Below are positions 1 to 9,079 of a DNA stretch of 64,000 nucleotides, piece after piece. Within the stretch, counting starts at the first letter, position 1; each line of letters starts with the position of its first letter. Origin of the DNA: Enterovibrio norvegicus DSM 15893 (GTDB taxonomy: Bacteria > Pseudomonadota > Gammaproteobacteria > Enterobacterales > Vibrionaceae); NCBI RefSeq assembly GCF_900115495.1, contig NZ_FOWR01000007.1:30800-94799 (forward strand). Reading direction: 5' to 3'. A program made the translations under genes and the position numbers. Under the pieces are notes generated by a model. The model did not search any database and had not been told where the DNA came from. It saw nothing but the letters and a program-made list of their open reading frames with translations.

Positions 1-320
1 TGTAGCGGTGATTCGCCCTGCTGGGATTTACCAAGGAAATGCTCAAGAAAGTACGCCAACATGCCGTCATCGCCACCTTCACCAAGGTGGTCAAATTCAC
101 ACAACAAAAGCACGTCAGGACGAACACGTTGAATGATGGCTGCGAGGTTGTTAAATCGCGCTGAAATGCGAGGGTCATCTGCACTTTTCAGCGCTTCAAA
201 CATGTCACCCGCGTTGTCTGCAGACATGGCAACATTGAACGTTGCAAAGCGGCAAGAGGTTGCGCCGTTAGGTTTAGCGTCAGAAGGCAATGTGTGAAAA
301 GAAGAATCTGAAGAAGACAT
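1..320 (-). CDS. Endonuclease/exonuclease/phosphatase-fold protein (N-terminal part, runs off the window)
   Basis: The minus strand is open from an ATG at 320 to the window edge, giving about 106 residues with no stop. After a short polar leader the protein reads RFATFNVAM, then RFNNLAAIIQRVRPDVLLLC, then EFDH. That is the usual N-terminal layout of the DNase I-like endonuclease/exonuclease/phosphatase family: a first beta strand ending in a metal-site Asn, then a helix and a second strand ending in Glu. The catalytic C-terminal half is outside the window, so substrate and localisation cannot be judged. A hairpin with a T-run on the minus strand lies just upstream (337-372) and separates it from the exonuclease gene. 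Confidence 0.7.
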   Translation of the reverse strand, partial: MSSSDSSFHTLPSDAKPNGATSCRFATFNVAMSADNAGDMFEALKSADDPRISARFNNLAAIIQRVRPDVLLLCEFDHLGEGGDDGMLAYFLEHFLGKSQQGESPL

Positions 321-336
321 GTAAATGAAAGCCACC

Positions 337-372
337 AAAAAGAGTGAATACGCTGATAGTAGCGTATTCACT
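337..372 (-). terminator. Hairpin, probable rho-independent terminator of the exonuclease gene
   Basis: A perfect 12-bp inverted repeat (343-354 with 361-372) has a 6-nt loop. On the minus strand it is followed by C and five T. It sits downstream of the gene at 500-1006 and upstream of the start at 320. The stem has only five G/C pairs, so termination may be partial. The plus strand has no T-run. Confidence 0.45.
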
Positions 373-499
373 GTGGACAAGGCATGTCTCCTTGTCACTT
401 TTCATGGTCATTTGCCCTATCACCTTGGAGGCGATGACCTTACAGCCAAAGACCTGCTGCCAAGCGAGCATCATGCATCATACTTCAGCAGACAATGGC

Positions 500-1006
500 C
501 TACGAAGAAACGTGTACTTTTTCCTTCAATATCGAAGAAAGCGCGCGACGAATATATTGCGCATCAGGCTCCGCTCGGTGTGGCGCGGGCCCAAGTGCGT
601 CCAACGCTGACAAGAAATCTTCCCGGCAAACGCCTTCTTTATCACGCAGCCAATGCCCCACTTCTGTTAACGTGAAGGTAGGCCGCATATGTGCGGCCTT
701 GTATAACCGCCCAAGCCAAAACAAATCCCATTGGCTGTCGCAAAGCACATCATCGTAATAACACAATGCATTGTTCAAATGCGTGCACACATCTAACACC
801 GAGACGCCTTGCGTGACCAATTGCTGGCGGCTTATACCGTGGATTTCCTTTTCCGCAAACTCATCCCAGTACTGCCATCCCTCAGGGGATGAATCCGGGT
901 TAATGATCAAACTGATACTGTTTCCATCGGGTAAGCAATAACCCACTTCTATCGGATAGGAAGCGTCTGACAATCCCGACGCTTCAAAATCGAGAGTAAC
1001 CCACAT
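500..1006 (-). CDS. 3'-5' exonuclease, DEDDh type
   Basis: This 168-residue protein is probably a soluble 3'-5' exonuclease of the RNase T/DnaQ superfamily. The DEDDh metal-binding set is visible: D6 and E8 in LDFEASGL, an Asp in the CDSQWD stretch (about residue 91), and a final H143-x4-D148 in HRAEPD. Similar small stand-alone exonucleases are widespread in Vibrio and usually carry only a general name. The substrate, DNA or RNA, cannot be told from the sequence. The ATG at 1006 directly precedes the conserved first strand, so the start is well fixed. The gene appears monocistronic, with a hairpin terminator downstream. Confidence 0.8.
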   Translation of the reverse strand: MWVTLDFEASGLSDASYPIEVGYCLPDGNSISLIINPDSSPEGWQYWDEFAEKEIHGISRQQLVTQGVSVLDVCTHLNNALCYYDDVLCDSQWDLFWLGRLYKAAHMRPTFTLTEVGHWLRDKEGVCREDFLSALDALGPAPHRAEPDAQYIRRALSSILKEKVHVSS

Positions 1007-1292
1007 ATTATCGCTCCGTGATAATCTAGTGTATTCAAGAGACGCCTGAGGCTACAGCGGAACCAACCAAGAAATGACAACGGAAACCATCCGTTAGCTG
1101 CCCTGTCATGTTCTCTTCAAGTTGTCCGCACCTGTCCTCTTTCAGGCATAACCATATGCAACAACGGTACGACTACTGCTAAATGTAGCGATTCTTTACC
1201 AAGGTGACCGTCTTAACTTTGTTAGGAGCCACCATAAATTCGGCGTTTATCACTTTTTGGAATAACCGCTTTCATTTAAGGCAACACAGAAC

Positions 1293-1883
1293 ATGCACAC
1301 CAACGGACTCAAACCTGTTATTGGCTTCGCCGGATACAGCGGCTCAGGCAAAACCACCTTGCTAGAAGGTGTCATTCCTCTACTCAAGCAATCTGGATTG
1401 CGCGTTGGGCTGTTAAAACACAGCCACCACAACATCGAACCAGACTCGCCAAAGAAAGACAGCTATCGCCTTCGGTATGCTGGATCCGACCAGCTACTGC
1501 TTGCCACCTCTTCTCGCCATATGCTGTTCTTTGAATACCATGACAACAATGACCGCGAGCCAGAGCTAAAAGAATGCCTCGCCCAACTTGATCTCAATAA
1601 ATTGGACATCGTTTTAGTCGAAGGGTTTCGTGATACAAGCCTGACAAAAATTGAAGTTCATCGACCAAGCCATGAAAAACCCTTGTTATGTGAACATGAT
1701 GACGACATCATCGCGATAGCCACTGACAGTGCATACCCACTTCCTGTTTCAAACGATATCCTACAAATCGATATCAATAGTCACGAAGCGGTTGCAGGTT
1801 TTATTAAACACTGGCTCAACACGGCGACCGATCAAGCACGTTACCTTGGCTACGGTAAAAAAGACGCGAATCACGGTGAATAG
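1293..1883 (+). CDS. mobB: Molybdopterin-guanine dinucleotide biosynthesis adaptor MobB
   Basis: MobB is a small GTP-binding protein that assists MobA in attaching GMP to molybdopterin, making the guanine-dinucleotide cofactor for molybdoenzymes. The protein has 196 residues, near the usual 170-175 plus a short tail. It opens with the P-loop GYSGSGKTT (residues 14-22), followed by the family signature LLKHSHHNIEPDSPKKDSYR, in which KH and the DS/DT segment are characteristic. VEGFRD near the middle is also typical. The start ATG has only a weak ribosome site (AAGG, about 12 nt upstream). mobA is not next to it. The preceding 286 bp hold no clear riboswitch. Confidence 0.9.
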   Translation: MHTNGLKPVIGFAGYSGSGKTTLLEGVIPLLKQSGLRVGLLKHSHHNIEPDSPKKDSYRLRYAGSDQLLLATSSRHMLFFEYHDNNDREPELKECLAQLDLNKLDIVLVEGFRDTSLTKIEVHRPSHEKPLLCEHDDDIIAIATDSAYPLPVSNDILQIDINSHEAVAGFIKHWLNTATDQARYLGYGKKDANHGE

Positions 1884-2063
1884 CGTTTCATCATTCACCC
1901 ACATCACGTTTTTCCGCCTTCATCGTTAAAACATGCCATACAGTTAATAATGTAGCTTGTTAATAGACGATCAATGTCAGGAAATGAAGATTCATCTGTC
2001 GCTCAAACCAGTCAAAGTGATCACAATACCGTTCAATAACACACTAGAAGAAAGAATACAGAC

Positions 2064-2522
2064 ATGAAGTCAACGACTCGTAGCGTCAAAAAACAAAAAC
2101 ACATCGCGCTCGTTGCGCACGACCACTGTAAATCTGAGCTGTTGCGTTGGGTTAAAGAAAACAAAGACATGCTCGCACAGCACATCCTTTATGCCACTGG
2201 CACCACTGGAAACATCATTTCTAAAGAAACAGGGTTAGTCATAACATCCTTAATGAGCGGCCCGATGGGCGGTGACCAGCAACTCGGTTCGCTGATTTGT
2301 GAGAAGAAAATCGACATGTTGGTGTTCTTCTGGGACCCACTCAGTGCCGTTCCGCACGACCCTGATGTCAAAGCTCTGCTCCGCATCGCGGCAGTATGGA
2401 ACATTCCTGTTGCCATCAACCGTGCATCAGCACGTTTCATGATTAGCTCGCCGATGATGAGCGAAGAGGTGGATACGGAAATCCCGGACTACGATGCCTA
2501 CCTCGCTGAGCGTCTGCACTGA
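2064..2522 (+). CDS. mgsA: Methylglyoxal synthase
   Basis: MgsA converts dihydroxyacetone phosphate to methylglyoxal plus phosphate, a bypass of lower glycolysis used under phosphate limitation. The protein has 152 residues, the same as the E. coli enzyme. Key residues are visible: H19-D20 in VAHDH, the phosphate-binding TGTTG segment (45-49), the catalytic base D71 in GPMGGDQQ, H98 and D101 in AVPHDPD. An AAGAAAG site precedes the ATG at a suitable distance. Its stop codon overlaps the fabV start by one base (TGATG), so the two genes are almost certainly one transcript. Confidence 0.96.
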   Translation: MKSTTRSVKKQKHIALVAHDHCKSELLRWVKENKDMLAQHILYATGTTGNIISKETGLVITSLMSGPMGGDQQLGSLICEKKIDMLVFFWDPLSAVPHDPDVKALLRIAAVWNIPVAINRASARFMISSPMMSEEVDTEIPDYDAYLAERLH

Positions 2523-3733
2523 TGATCATCCAGCCTCAAATCCAGGGCGTTGTTGCACGTAATTGCCATCCTTACGGCTGCCAGGCAGCGGTAAAAGATC
2601 ACATTAAAACCGTACGTGCACTCGTTCAATCAAATGCGCTAGCCGCCAAAGAAAGCACACCCAAACGTGTACTTATATTGGGGGCATCGTCTGGGTTTGG
2701 GCTGGCATCTCGCATCGCGTTGATGTTTGGCCCTGCGGCGGCATCCACCATTGGTGTGTCTTTCGAACGTGGCCCTTCTGAAAAAGGAGTTGGCAGCGCG
2801 GGTTGGTACAACAATGTATTTGTTAAAGAGGAAGCTGACGCGTCGGGCCTGACCACTAGCAACATCATTGGCGATGCATTTTCAGAGGATGTTCGCCAAC
2901 GTGTTACCGACACCATTCATCGTCAATTTGGCGGAAAGGTCGACATGGTGGTGTATTCACTGGCAACGGGCGTGAGACCTAACCCTAAAACGGGTGAGTT
3001 CTGGCGGTCTGCCATCAAACCCATTGGCAAAACGGTATCCGGATATTCGATAGACCTCGAAAAGCAATCACTCTCGCTGATGACACTCCCTCCTGCAACA
3101 GAGCAAGACATGGATGAAACCATCAAGGTCATGGGCGGTGAAGACTGGCTGCATTGGATGTCGTTTTTGTCTGAAAACGCTTTGCTCGCGGAAGGCTGTT
3201 CTACAGTGTCTTACTCTTATATTGGCCCAGAGCACACTCATGACATTTATCATGACGGCACCTTAGGCAAAGCCAAGATTGACCTCCATCAAACACGCGC
3301 GGCCATTAATACGCTGCTCGCGCCACTCAATGGCCACGCAGATGTTGCGGTGTGCAAAGCGTTAGTAACGAAAGCCAGCGTGTTCATTCCCGGCTTAACG
3401 CCGTATTTGTTAGTGCTTTATAAAGCCATGAAAGCGCAAGGTTTGCATGAGCAATGCATCGAGCAAATGGTGCGTCTTTTCTATCAAAAATGGCCAAACA
3501 CTGACGACAGAGATGAAGATGGTTTGATCCGCGTTGATGATTGGGAGTTAAGCGACGAGGTGCAACATGCCGTTAATGACATTCTGCCTTTGTTGAATCC
3601 GGATAACTTTCGTGAATTGGGGGATTTTGATGGGTTGTATCAAGAATTTTTGCAACTCAATGGCTTTGGTTTTGATGACGTGGATTACCAAACAGAAATC
3701 AGTTTAGATGCATTAAAAGCGTTACGACCTTAA
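2522..3733 (+). CDS. fabV: Enoyl-[acyl-carrier-protein] reductase FabV
   Basis: FabV is the NADH-dependent enoyl-ACP reductase that completes each fatty acid elongation cycle. It is a large (about 400-residue) short-chain reductase relative, known for natural triclosan resistance. The protein has 403 residues and shows the nucleotide-binding LGASSGFGLASR (53-64). The FabV-specific catalytic pair Y243-x8-K252 lies in YHDGTLGKAK. The start MIIQPQIQG matches the conserved family N-terminus. The ATG shares one base with the mgsA stop, so translation is probably coupled. An intrinsic terminator follows at once. Confidence 0.96.
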   Translation: MIIQPQIQGVVARNCHPYGCQAAVKDHIKTVRALVQSNALAAKESTPKRVLILGASSGFGLASRIALMFGPAAASTIGVSFERGPSEKGVGSAGWYNNVFVKEEADASGLTTSNIIGDAFSEDVRQRVTDTIHRQFGGKVDMVVYSLATGVRPNPKTGEFWRSAIKPIGKTVSGYSIDLEKQSLSLMTLPPATEQDMDETIKVMGGEDWLHWMSFLSENALLAEGCSTVSYSYIGPEHTHDIYHDGTLGKAKIDLHQTRAAINTLLAPLNGHADVAVCKALVTKASVFIPGLTPYLLVLYKAMKAQGLHEQCIEQMVRLFYQKWPNTDDRDEDGLIRVDDWELSDEVQHAVNDILPLLNPDNFRELGDFDGLYQEFLQLNGFGFDDVDYQTEISLDALKALRP

Positions 3734-3751
3734 TCGTATACCTTCCCATAT

Positions 3752-3787
3752 ACGCAGATTGATCACCCATACAATCTGCGTTTTGTT
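3752..3787 (+). terminator. Intrinsic terminator after fabV
   Basis: A perfect 10-bp stem (3752-3761 with 3772-3781) with a 10-nt loop runs directly into TTTTGTTC. It lies 18 nt after the fabV stop and ends the mgsA-fabV transcript. Confidence 0.75.
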
Positions 3788-3820
3788 CGTCTATTCGAGA
3801 GAGATTTAGCCTAATTTGGC

Positions 3821-3862
3821 TATTGGCTATTGGCTATTGGCTATTGGCTATTGGCTATTGGG
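3821..3862. repeat. Heptanucleotide tandem repeat, six units of TATTGGC
   Basis: Five perfect TATTGGC units are followed by TATTGGG at the 3' end and preceded by an imperfect ATTTGGC. The array lies at the 3' end of the minus-strand winged-helix gene. Its stop codon (3848-3850) is inside the array, so the last residues (NSQ) are encoded by repeat units. On the sense strand of that gene each unit carries TAG, so a change in copy number cannot extend the protein. Confidence 0.85.
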
Positions 3863-4141
3863 ATAGCCTAAGACTTCACGTAATTCAGCAGCATGCTTTT
3901 TCACCCAGGTACGGTTGATCGCGCCCCACTCTTTGACTTCATACCCGCCATTTTTGTTTGCACCAACAAACTCTACGCGCACATCCAACTCAGACAATGC
4001 ATCAATGGTGTCTTGCGCCGTGCGTCTTGGCATCCCCGTTTCTTGCATCAACGAAGGAACAGTGTTCACCCCTTGGTCAATGAGGTATGCCACTAATAAT
4101 CGGCGATAGAAGCTGGTTTTGGTTTTACTCGGTTTAGTCAA
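3848..4141 (-). CDS. Small winged-helix DNA-binding protein
   Basis: This 97-residue protein is predicted to be a compact winged helix-turn-helix. Residues 12-60 alternate helices, with a likely recognition helix in MPRRTAQDTIDALSEL, and a beta wing follows around VEFVGANKNGGYEV. Basic residues cluster at the N-terminus (KPSKTKTSFYRR). Small proteins of this kind recur in Vibrio as stand-alone predicted regulators; I know of no defined target. It has no partner gene in the same orientation. The C-terminus runs into the heptamer array at 3821-3862. Confidence 0.65.
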   Translation of the reverse strand: MTKPSKTKTSFYRRLLVAYLIDQGVNTVPSLMQETGMPRRTAQDTIDALSELDVRVEFVGANKNGGYEVKEWGAINRTWVKKHAAELREVLGYPNSQ

Positions 4142-4336
4142 GACGATGTCCTTTATCGCTCGTGGCCGAAAACGCTTTGCGTCGCCACCGTTTCATTTAC
4201 AGTCAGAAGAGTGTAACCCCTCTCACCAAGCGATAAACCGTTTATTGAACAATAAGCTAAAGACTGTGCATTATTTCACATCAATGTCTCAGGCGCGGCC
4301 TCGCGACCAGAACAGACACATGGATAAAGAAGATCA

Positions 4337-6808
4337 TCATTGAAAATCAGACACCGTATAGATAAGCCCTCCAATCCAGAAATCTCCATCAAATGAGGTC
4401 TCCATAACCTTCTCTTTACCATCAACGTCTAATGTCACCATGTAACGTCCCGCGGTTAACCCTTCGGCCATGAAAAATCCGTCCCTTTCAATCTCACTGG
4501 AATACTCCAACTGGCTTTCAATGTGCAAGAAATGAAGATACCCATCAGGCGGAAAATCACCATGAAGGTATCCATCGATACCAAACGAAGACACCAAAGA
4601 AATGGTAGGTTTTGTCACCGCAACTCTCCGCGTATTCACATAGACGGGGTTTTGTTCTGGCATGAGATTTAAATCCAACGAGCCTTCATCAATAAAAACG
4701 GGCAAGTGATCTCGTACGGGTACATCAAGAAATTCAAACTGACCATCTTCCTCAGTTTTTGTGCGTTGGTTCATCACCTTCAGCCCCACATCGGCAACGC
4801 CATTGCCATTCGCGTCAATTACCCTCCCTTTGAGCTTTGCTGCGTCATACTTGTCCCAATCGGTGTATTCAATGTCCATGGGTGGGAGAAAGGTGTCGGC
4901 CTCTTCGATAGAACGACCATGAACATACGTCTTAGCCCCAAATTGAGCCGTCACCTCAATACCGACATCTTCTGACGAACCATAAAGCTTGATCAACAGG
5001 TTGGAATTAAACCGCGCTTCAATGGATCCGTGCACGTCAACGTTATCGTCGCGGTAGCGGGAGGAGATGTTTGTAATTACAGTGTCTGTTTTAAGGAAAC
5101 CGCCCAATTGGCAACCTTTGCAGCTGTACCGAAGTGACGCATCTGTTTGCTGAAATTGACCATGATCGTCACATTGTGTTTTCACACGCCATGATGCATC
5201 AGAAAACCCGCTTTTCGTTAACTCAATACTGAATAAGGACGTATGGCTCTGCGTGTATCGAGACGCTGTGTAATCGGACTCCACAGCCAAAAATAGGCTC
5301 TTAGCCACTTTTGTATTGATGCGAGATACCGCTCGGTAAAAGTCTTCCTCACGCGTCAAATTGGCATTAACGCTCACACCGTCGAGCGACCAGTAATACT
5401 TAACGCTATCGTAAGTGTCTTCGCTGGACTCAAAAACATCGGATTTATTCCACTCAATAGACAATGATTGATGCGTATCGAACAGTATTTCCAACTCTAC
5501 GGGAAAGCGATGCGTAGACGGCACAAAGCCTATATACCCTGCAAGCCAATGTGCAGGAAGGTAACGCATTTGCAGCGCGAAAATGTCTTCGTTTTCAGAT
5601 GTAAACGCTGTACCTCCGGCGGTCAAGTAACTGTCAATACCGTATTCAACAACAGCCGCCGTTTCATGGTTACCACCACCATTTGCGACGACGTCAACGC
5701 CCCATTGATTCTTCATTAGAAAGGCTTCGTCTAGCCCTGCTACAACAACTTGCTCATCCATCCAATTACCGCTGTCTAAGTAGTAACGGAACGTTAAAAC
5801 ATCACCAGGGGCAATGTTGTTCTCTTCAACAACGAAACGTCCAAAATCGTCGGATTGATAAGCGTTTTGATAAATGCCATTTACCAATACATCAATGTTG
5901 ATGTTCGGATCTGTCGTCCGCTCTAACTGAAGATTGCCGAACTCAACTATCTGTTTTCGATTTGTGTAGTAAACACCGTTGTCTAGCGTTTGAGGTCTCG
6001 AGAAAATCCCGCCATCAAGCAATACGTGCCCCAATTGAAGAGACGTTTCGTGTTTATCGTCATGAACTTCAACGTTGTAATACACGATGGGGTCATCAGC
6101 ACGTGAATCGATAGATAACCTTGAATAGGAATGTTGCGTACTGATGAGCGAGTCGGACAGAACGAAAACGTCCTGATGGGTACGTGAATGGTAAGCAGAC
6201 GTCATAGCAAAACGGCTCGATAATCCAACGCCGTTTTCGGGATTGATTGCAGGTTTTCGTGTTTGAAGTGCTATCGCTTTGGCTTCTTGCCGTGTCGTTT
6301 CTTTGAGTAATTTCGCTTTCTTACGAAGCTCGGCAGATGAGGTAAACAAAGGCTCAATGTTTAACCGATAGTCATCAATGGACCACATGACCTTAGTAGG
6401 AAAACACGCCGCCATGCTTTTCCAATGGATGAGTACGTCACCGCTGTGATCTCTCAGTGTCACGTTCTGTTGCTCAGCATCGCCTCGATAGCATCGGGCG
6501 TTGTTTGTATCAATCACAAAAGGTGGCGATTCTCGACGTATGTCTTGCGGCAGATAAGCCTCACAGACACCCGCTGAACATTCGCTAGCCATATCGATAA
6601 GTGAAAAGATCGCCTCATCAAAAGAAAGATAAGGCTGCTCATCCTCATCCATTCTCACACGATAGAAATTGTCTCCCGCCTGCCCGACATGCACTTCAAT
6701 GTGAGCGTCGAACAGATCATCGTCAAATTCATCTGAGGCATGTAAATAGCCAGAAATAATCAACAAGAGAGAAAATAATAAAAATAAACAGATACTGCTG
6801 TACTTCAT
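4337..6808 (-). CDS. Outer-membrane usher of a chaperone-usher pilus (CS1/TcfC-like, alternate type)
   Basis: The usher is the outer-membrane pore that assembles pilin subunits delivered by the periplasmic chaperone. The product has 823 residues with a clear signal peptide (about 1-24, cleaved after HAS) and two Cys-containing N-terminal segments. Around residues 290-350 comes an E-set/plug-like stretch (LVNGIYQNAYQSDDFGRF). A long beta-rich barrel region follows, then a small Ig/carboxypeptidase-regulatory-like module near residue 656 (KGRVIDANGNGVADV) before the C-terminal domain. Sequence is far from FimD/PapC and closer in style to the alternate ushers. It starts 20 nt after the chaperone stop with an AAGG site. 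No adhesin gene follows it. Confidence 0.75.
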   Translation of the reverse strand: MKYSSICLFLLFSLLLIISGYLHASDEFDDDLFDAHIEVHVGQAGDNFYRVRMDEDEQPYLSFDEAIFSLIDMASECSAGVCEAYLPQDIRRESPPFVIDTNNARCYRGDAEQQNVTLRDHSGDVLIHWKSMAACFPTKVMWSIDDYRLNIEPLFTSSAELRKKAKLLKETTRQEAKAIALQTRKPAINPENGVGLSSRFAMTSAYHSRTHQDVFVLSDSLISTQHSYSRLSIDSRADDPIVYYNVEVHDDKHETSLQLGHVLLDGGIFSRPQTLDNGVYYTNRKQIVEFGNLQLERTTDPNINIDVLVNGIYQNAYQSDDFGRFVVEENNIAPGDVLTFRYYLDSGNWMDEQVVVAGLDEAFLMKNQWGVDVVANGGGNHETAAVVEYGIDSYLTAGGTAFTSENEDIFALQMRYLPAHWLAGYIGFVPSTHRFPVELEILFDTHQSLSIEWNKSDVFESSEDTYDSVKYYWSLDGVSVNANLTREEDFYRAVSRINTKVAKSLFLAVESDYTASRYTQSHTSLFSIELTKSGFSDASWRVKTQCDDHGQFQQTDASLRYSCKGCQLGGFLKTDTVITNISSRYRDDNVDVHGSIEARFNSNLLIKLYGSSEDVGIEVTAQFGAKTYVHGRSIEEADTFLPPMDIEYTDWDKYDAAKLKGRVIDANGNGVADVGLKVMNQRTKTEEDGQFEFLDVPVRDHLPVFIDEGSLDLNLMPEQNPVYVNTRRVAVTKPTISLVSSFGIDGYLHGDFPPDGYLHFLHIESQLEYSSEIERDGFFMAEGLTAGRYMVTLDVDGKEKVMETSFDGDFWIGGLIYTVSDFQ

Positions 6809-6828
6809 TCTGCCTTAAATTTGCGTGT

Positions 6829-7518
6829 TTAGAACGAACACCTCTGAAGGACTTGCTCATGTTGAATCAATTGCGCTTCCGTCGTGGTGATCGGGAGGGG
6901 TTTGTTCAGTTCAGCGTTTCTCACAACAACCAGATTTTGCGTCCAATCCCCGTACTTCAACATTGCGTTGAATTGATAATTGCTTTTGTTCTGAATACGG
7001 ATGCCATGTGCATCACACAGAACAGAAACATCTTGATCGGGTTGGCCTTTTTGAACATAAACAGGGATATAGCTGTTAACTTTGAAGTTCAGTGCGAAGG
7101 CAGAAGAGGTTTTGCCTTCCTCTGTCGACGCCACATTCGCCGTCGGAGAAAAGTGGATATACGCACGGTACTCTCCATTGGCTTTGTCTGACGGTAACGC
7201 TTTTAGGCGCAGTCTTATGGTGCGTCGCTGATTGGGGTTAAGTTTCCGAATGATGGGCGGGGAAATTTGCAGAAAGTCAGAAATATCTTCCTCCCTTTCA
7301 ATATCATCACGCAATCGGCGCACGCCTTGAGACGTAATGGGCCGATAGACTGCCTTAATGTCCAATCGAAGCGGCTGATCTGAGGTATTCTCAACAACGA
7401 TCTTTTCAGTGACTGAACGTTCTGCATCTAACACAAACCGCGTGGGTGCAATCAGCAATTGGCACGTTGCGGGAAAAGAGACAATGAAACTGAACAAGGC
7501 CAGCAGGACACACTTCAT
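6829..7518 (-). CDS. Periplasmic pilus assembly chaperone (PapD-like fold)
   Basis: This 229-residue secreted protein has a signal peptide ending about residue 19. Its N-terminal Ig-like domain reads LLIAPTRFVLDAERSVTEKIVVENTSDQPLRLD in style, which is the first-strand pattern of pilus chaperones. The motif FLQISPPIIRKLNPNQRRTIRLR follows, corresponding to the F1-G1 edge used for donor-strand complementation. Such chaperones fold subunits and hand them to the usher. The start ATG overlaps the stop of the upstream subunit gene (ATGA, 7515-7518). The usher follows after 20 nt. Assignment to the alternate (CS1-like) class is inferred from its neighbours. Confidence 0.75.
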   Translation of the reverse strand: MKCVLLALFSFIVSFPATCQLLIAPTRFVLDAERSVTEKIVVENTSDQPLRLDIKAVYRPITSQGVRRLRDDIEREEDISDFLQISPPIIRKLNPNQRRTIRLRLKALPSDKANGEYRAYIHFSPTANVASTEEGKTSSAFALNFKVNSYIPVYVQKGQPDQDVSVLCDAHGIRIQNKSNYQFNAMLKYGDWTQNLVVVRNAELNKPLPITTTEAQLIQHEQVLQRCSF

Positions 7519-8006
7519 TTATAATTCACCTCAAAGCGAATAGCACTGGAATACCTACCCGCAGAATTTTTTGCGTGGATTTTCACGACCGCACCAATAC
7601 ACAACAATGGTGTTCTTCCGTTGGATCTGATCCTCACGATTCCTCTTTTCGACAATCCACACCCATAGATGAACCGGTTAACTTTCAGTCGCTCCCTTCC
7701 TCTCTCTTTGTAAATGAATTGACGGTGAGGGACGGTAACAACAACATGTTCGCCAGGCTTTCCTTCAACATAGAATCGCGCCACATCAACACGATTAGAA
7801 AACGGCGTTGATTTTGCTTTTTGATTGAGCCCTGTTACATACATGCCTGAGAACTCAAGCTTCATTCTTTCGGGAACAATACAAAGTGAAAAACAGGGAA
7901 AGGAAATGAGTGATAAAATAAAAACAATAACACTTCTAAGGAACAGAGCATTTATATGGCGATATAACCTAAAACTGTAAATTTTATATTCAAGTAATAT
8001 CGCCAT
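7515..8006 (-). CDS. Minor/tip pilin subunit candidate (DUF4402-like)
   Basis: About 163 residues with an N-terminal hydrophobic segment (SVIVFILSLISFPCFSLC) that is probably a signal sequence after a rather long basic leader. The C-terminal half (GKPGEHVVVTVP, then AGRYSSAIRFEVNYK) has the alternating-strand pattern and final NY-K strand of DUF4402-type pilin subunits. I infer a second, perhaps tip or initiator, subunit. I start at the ATG at 8006; a TTG nine bases further upstream (8015) is in frame. Neither start has a strong ribosome site, so coupling to the pilin gene 31 nt upstream is possible. The stop overlaps the chaperone start. Confidence 0.55.
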   Translation of the reverse strand: MAILLEYKIYSFRLYRHINALFLRSVIVFILSLISFPCFSLCIVPERMKLEFSGMYVTGLNQKAKSTPFSNRVDVARFYVEGKPGEHVVVTVPHRQFIYKERGRERLKVNRFIYGCGLSKRGIVRIRSNGRTPLLCIGAVVKIHAKNSAGRYSSAIRFEVNYK

Positions 8007-8037
8007 TGTTATCAAATACTATATGCCACTTGATTCA

Positions 8038-8472
8038 CTATTGATAAGTAACATCAACAGGCACGTTAGCCGAATACGTACCCGCAACTAATGTTGCGCC
8101 GGCTGTCTTTGCAGTACCACCAATTTTTAATTCAGCGGTTCCACCTGTTAATGTCAGGTTGGAATCGAAACTGAACTCTGCTGGAATCGTATTTGCCCCA
8201 TTAACTAAATTGGTGTTTGAAATCGCAACATCAACAACTGCACCTGTTCCACCATTGATAGTGAATGCAGCTGCACCACTATCTGACTTGGCTACAACAA
8301 CATCTGTCGCTTGATCTGAGGTAATCAAACCAAAGTCTAGATCCGCTGTTTTTGTCATTGATATCGCCTGCTTTATTTCTAACGTCGCATTAAACGTATC
8401 ACTCACAGCCAGTACGTTTGTAGCACCAAAAGTGAATACAGAAACAACTGCAACTTTAAATAAACCATCCAT
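8038..8472 (-). CDS. Major pilin subunit, DUF4402 family
   Basis: This 144-residue secreted protein has a signal peptide cleaved near residue 22 (VLA-VS). The mature part is rich in Ala, Thr, Gly and Val, and has the DUF4402 pattern: DFGLI near residue 46, INGGTGAVVDV, and a C-terminal AGTYSANVPVDVTYQ strand typical of donor-strand subunits. No cysteines are present in the mature protein. It is first in the operon with a good AAGAGG ribosome site 7 nt before the ATG, as expected for the most abundant subunit. A 600-bp AT-rich upstream region must hold its promoter. Confidence 0.72.
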   Translation of the reverse strand: MDGLFKVAVVSVFTFGATNVLAVSDTFNATLEIKQAISMTKTADLDFGLITSDQATDVVVAKSDSGAAAFTINGGTGAVVDVAISNTNLVNGANTIPAEFSFDSNLTLTGGTAELKIGGTAKTAGATLVAGTYSANVPVDVTYQ

Positions 8473-9079
8473 AGCTCAACCTCTTTATATTTATTTCAAG
8501 AAAAATCACGCATCATTTTTAAGACAAAAAAATAAAGTGATTTATATTTTATTATTTGTGAGACGATATTAGTAAAACCACAATTAAAATCGCCTCAGAA
8601 ATAAAAGTACACGCCAATTAATACTTTTATTAATTTTTATTTATCAATATTTTCAGTAGATCGATAAATGGAACAAATGTCACACTTCAAGGTTAATGCA
8701 CATCAGTTATTAAGTGGAGCGACTACGTATTTGAAGCCACTCCGAGCCACCATACTAAGATAACAATCTGAAAATGAAGGAAGGCATTAATCAACACACA
8801 CCAAAAAGATCTAAAAATATAGTCACACTGTGTTTGGTATGTGGCATGAATGGCAAAGCTATAACAACGTTATAAGACCAACAAGAAATGGCCTACAAGC
8901 CCTACTTCATGCTCATCTGTAAAATACTCCCCCACACCTAGCCTCAACATGAGACATAAGAACAGGTATTTAGAACTTACGTTGACCACACTGAATATAA
9001 ATACGCTTTTTTAGACATTGAGAAGGGGTTTCTCGGGGAGATAACTACAATTACTCGGACTCACGATAGGAGGCTACCA
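8473..9079. other. AT-rich divergent intergenic region
   Basis: These 607 bp separate the pilus operon (minus) from the histidine-rich gene (plus) and must contain both promoters. The half next to the pilin gene is extremely AT-rich (8500-8660). Near the plus-strand gene there is a small GAGAA-GGGG-TTTCTC hairpin sequence and a strong AGGAGG site 6 nt before the ATG at 9080. I found no convincing sigma-70 box pair, tRNA or gene. Confidence 0.5.

Noticed and set aside
1007..1292. Possible molybdenum-cofactor riboswitch upstream of mobB
   Set aside because: A short AAGAAATGAC match to the E. coli element was seen, but the surrounding paired regions do not fit.
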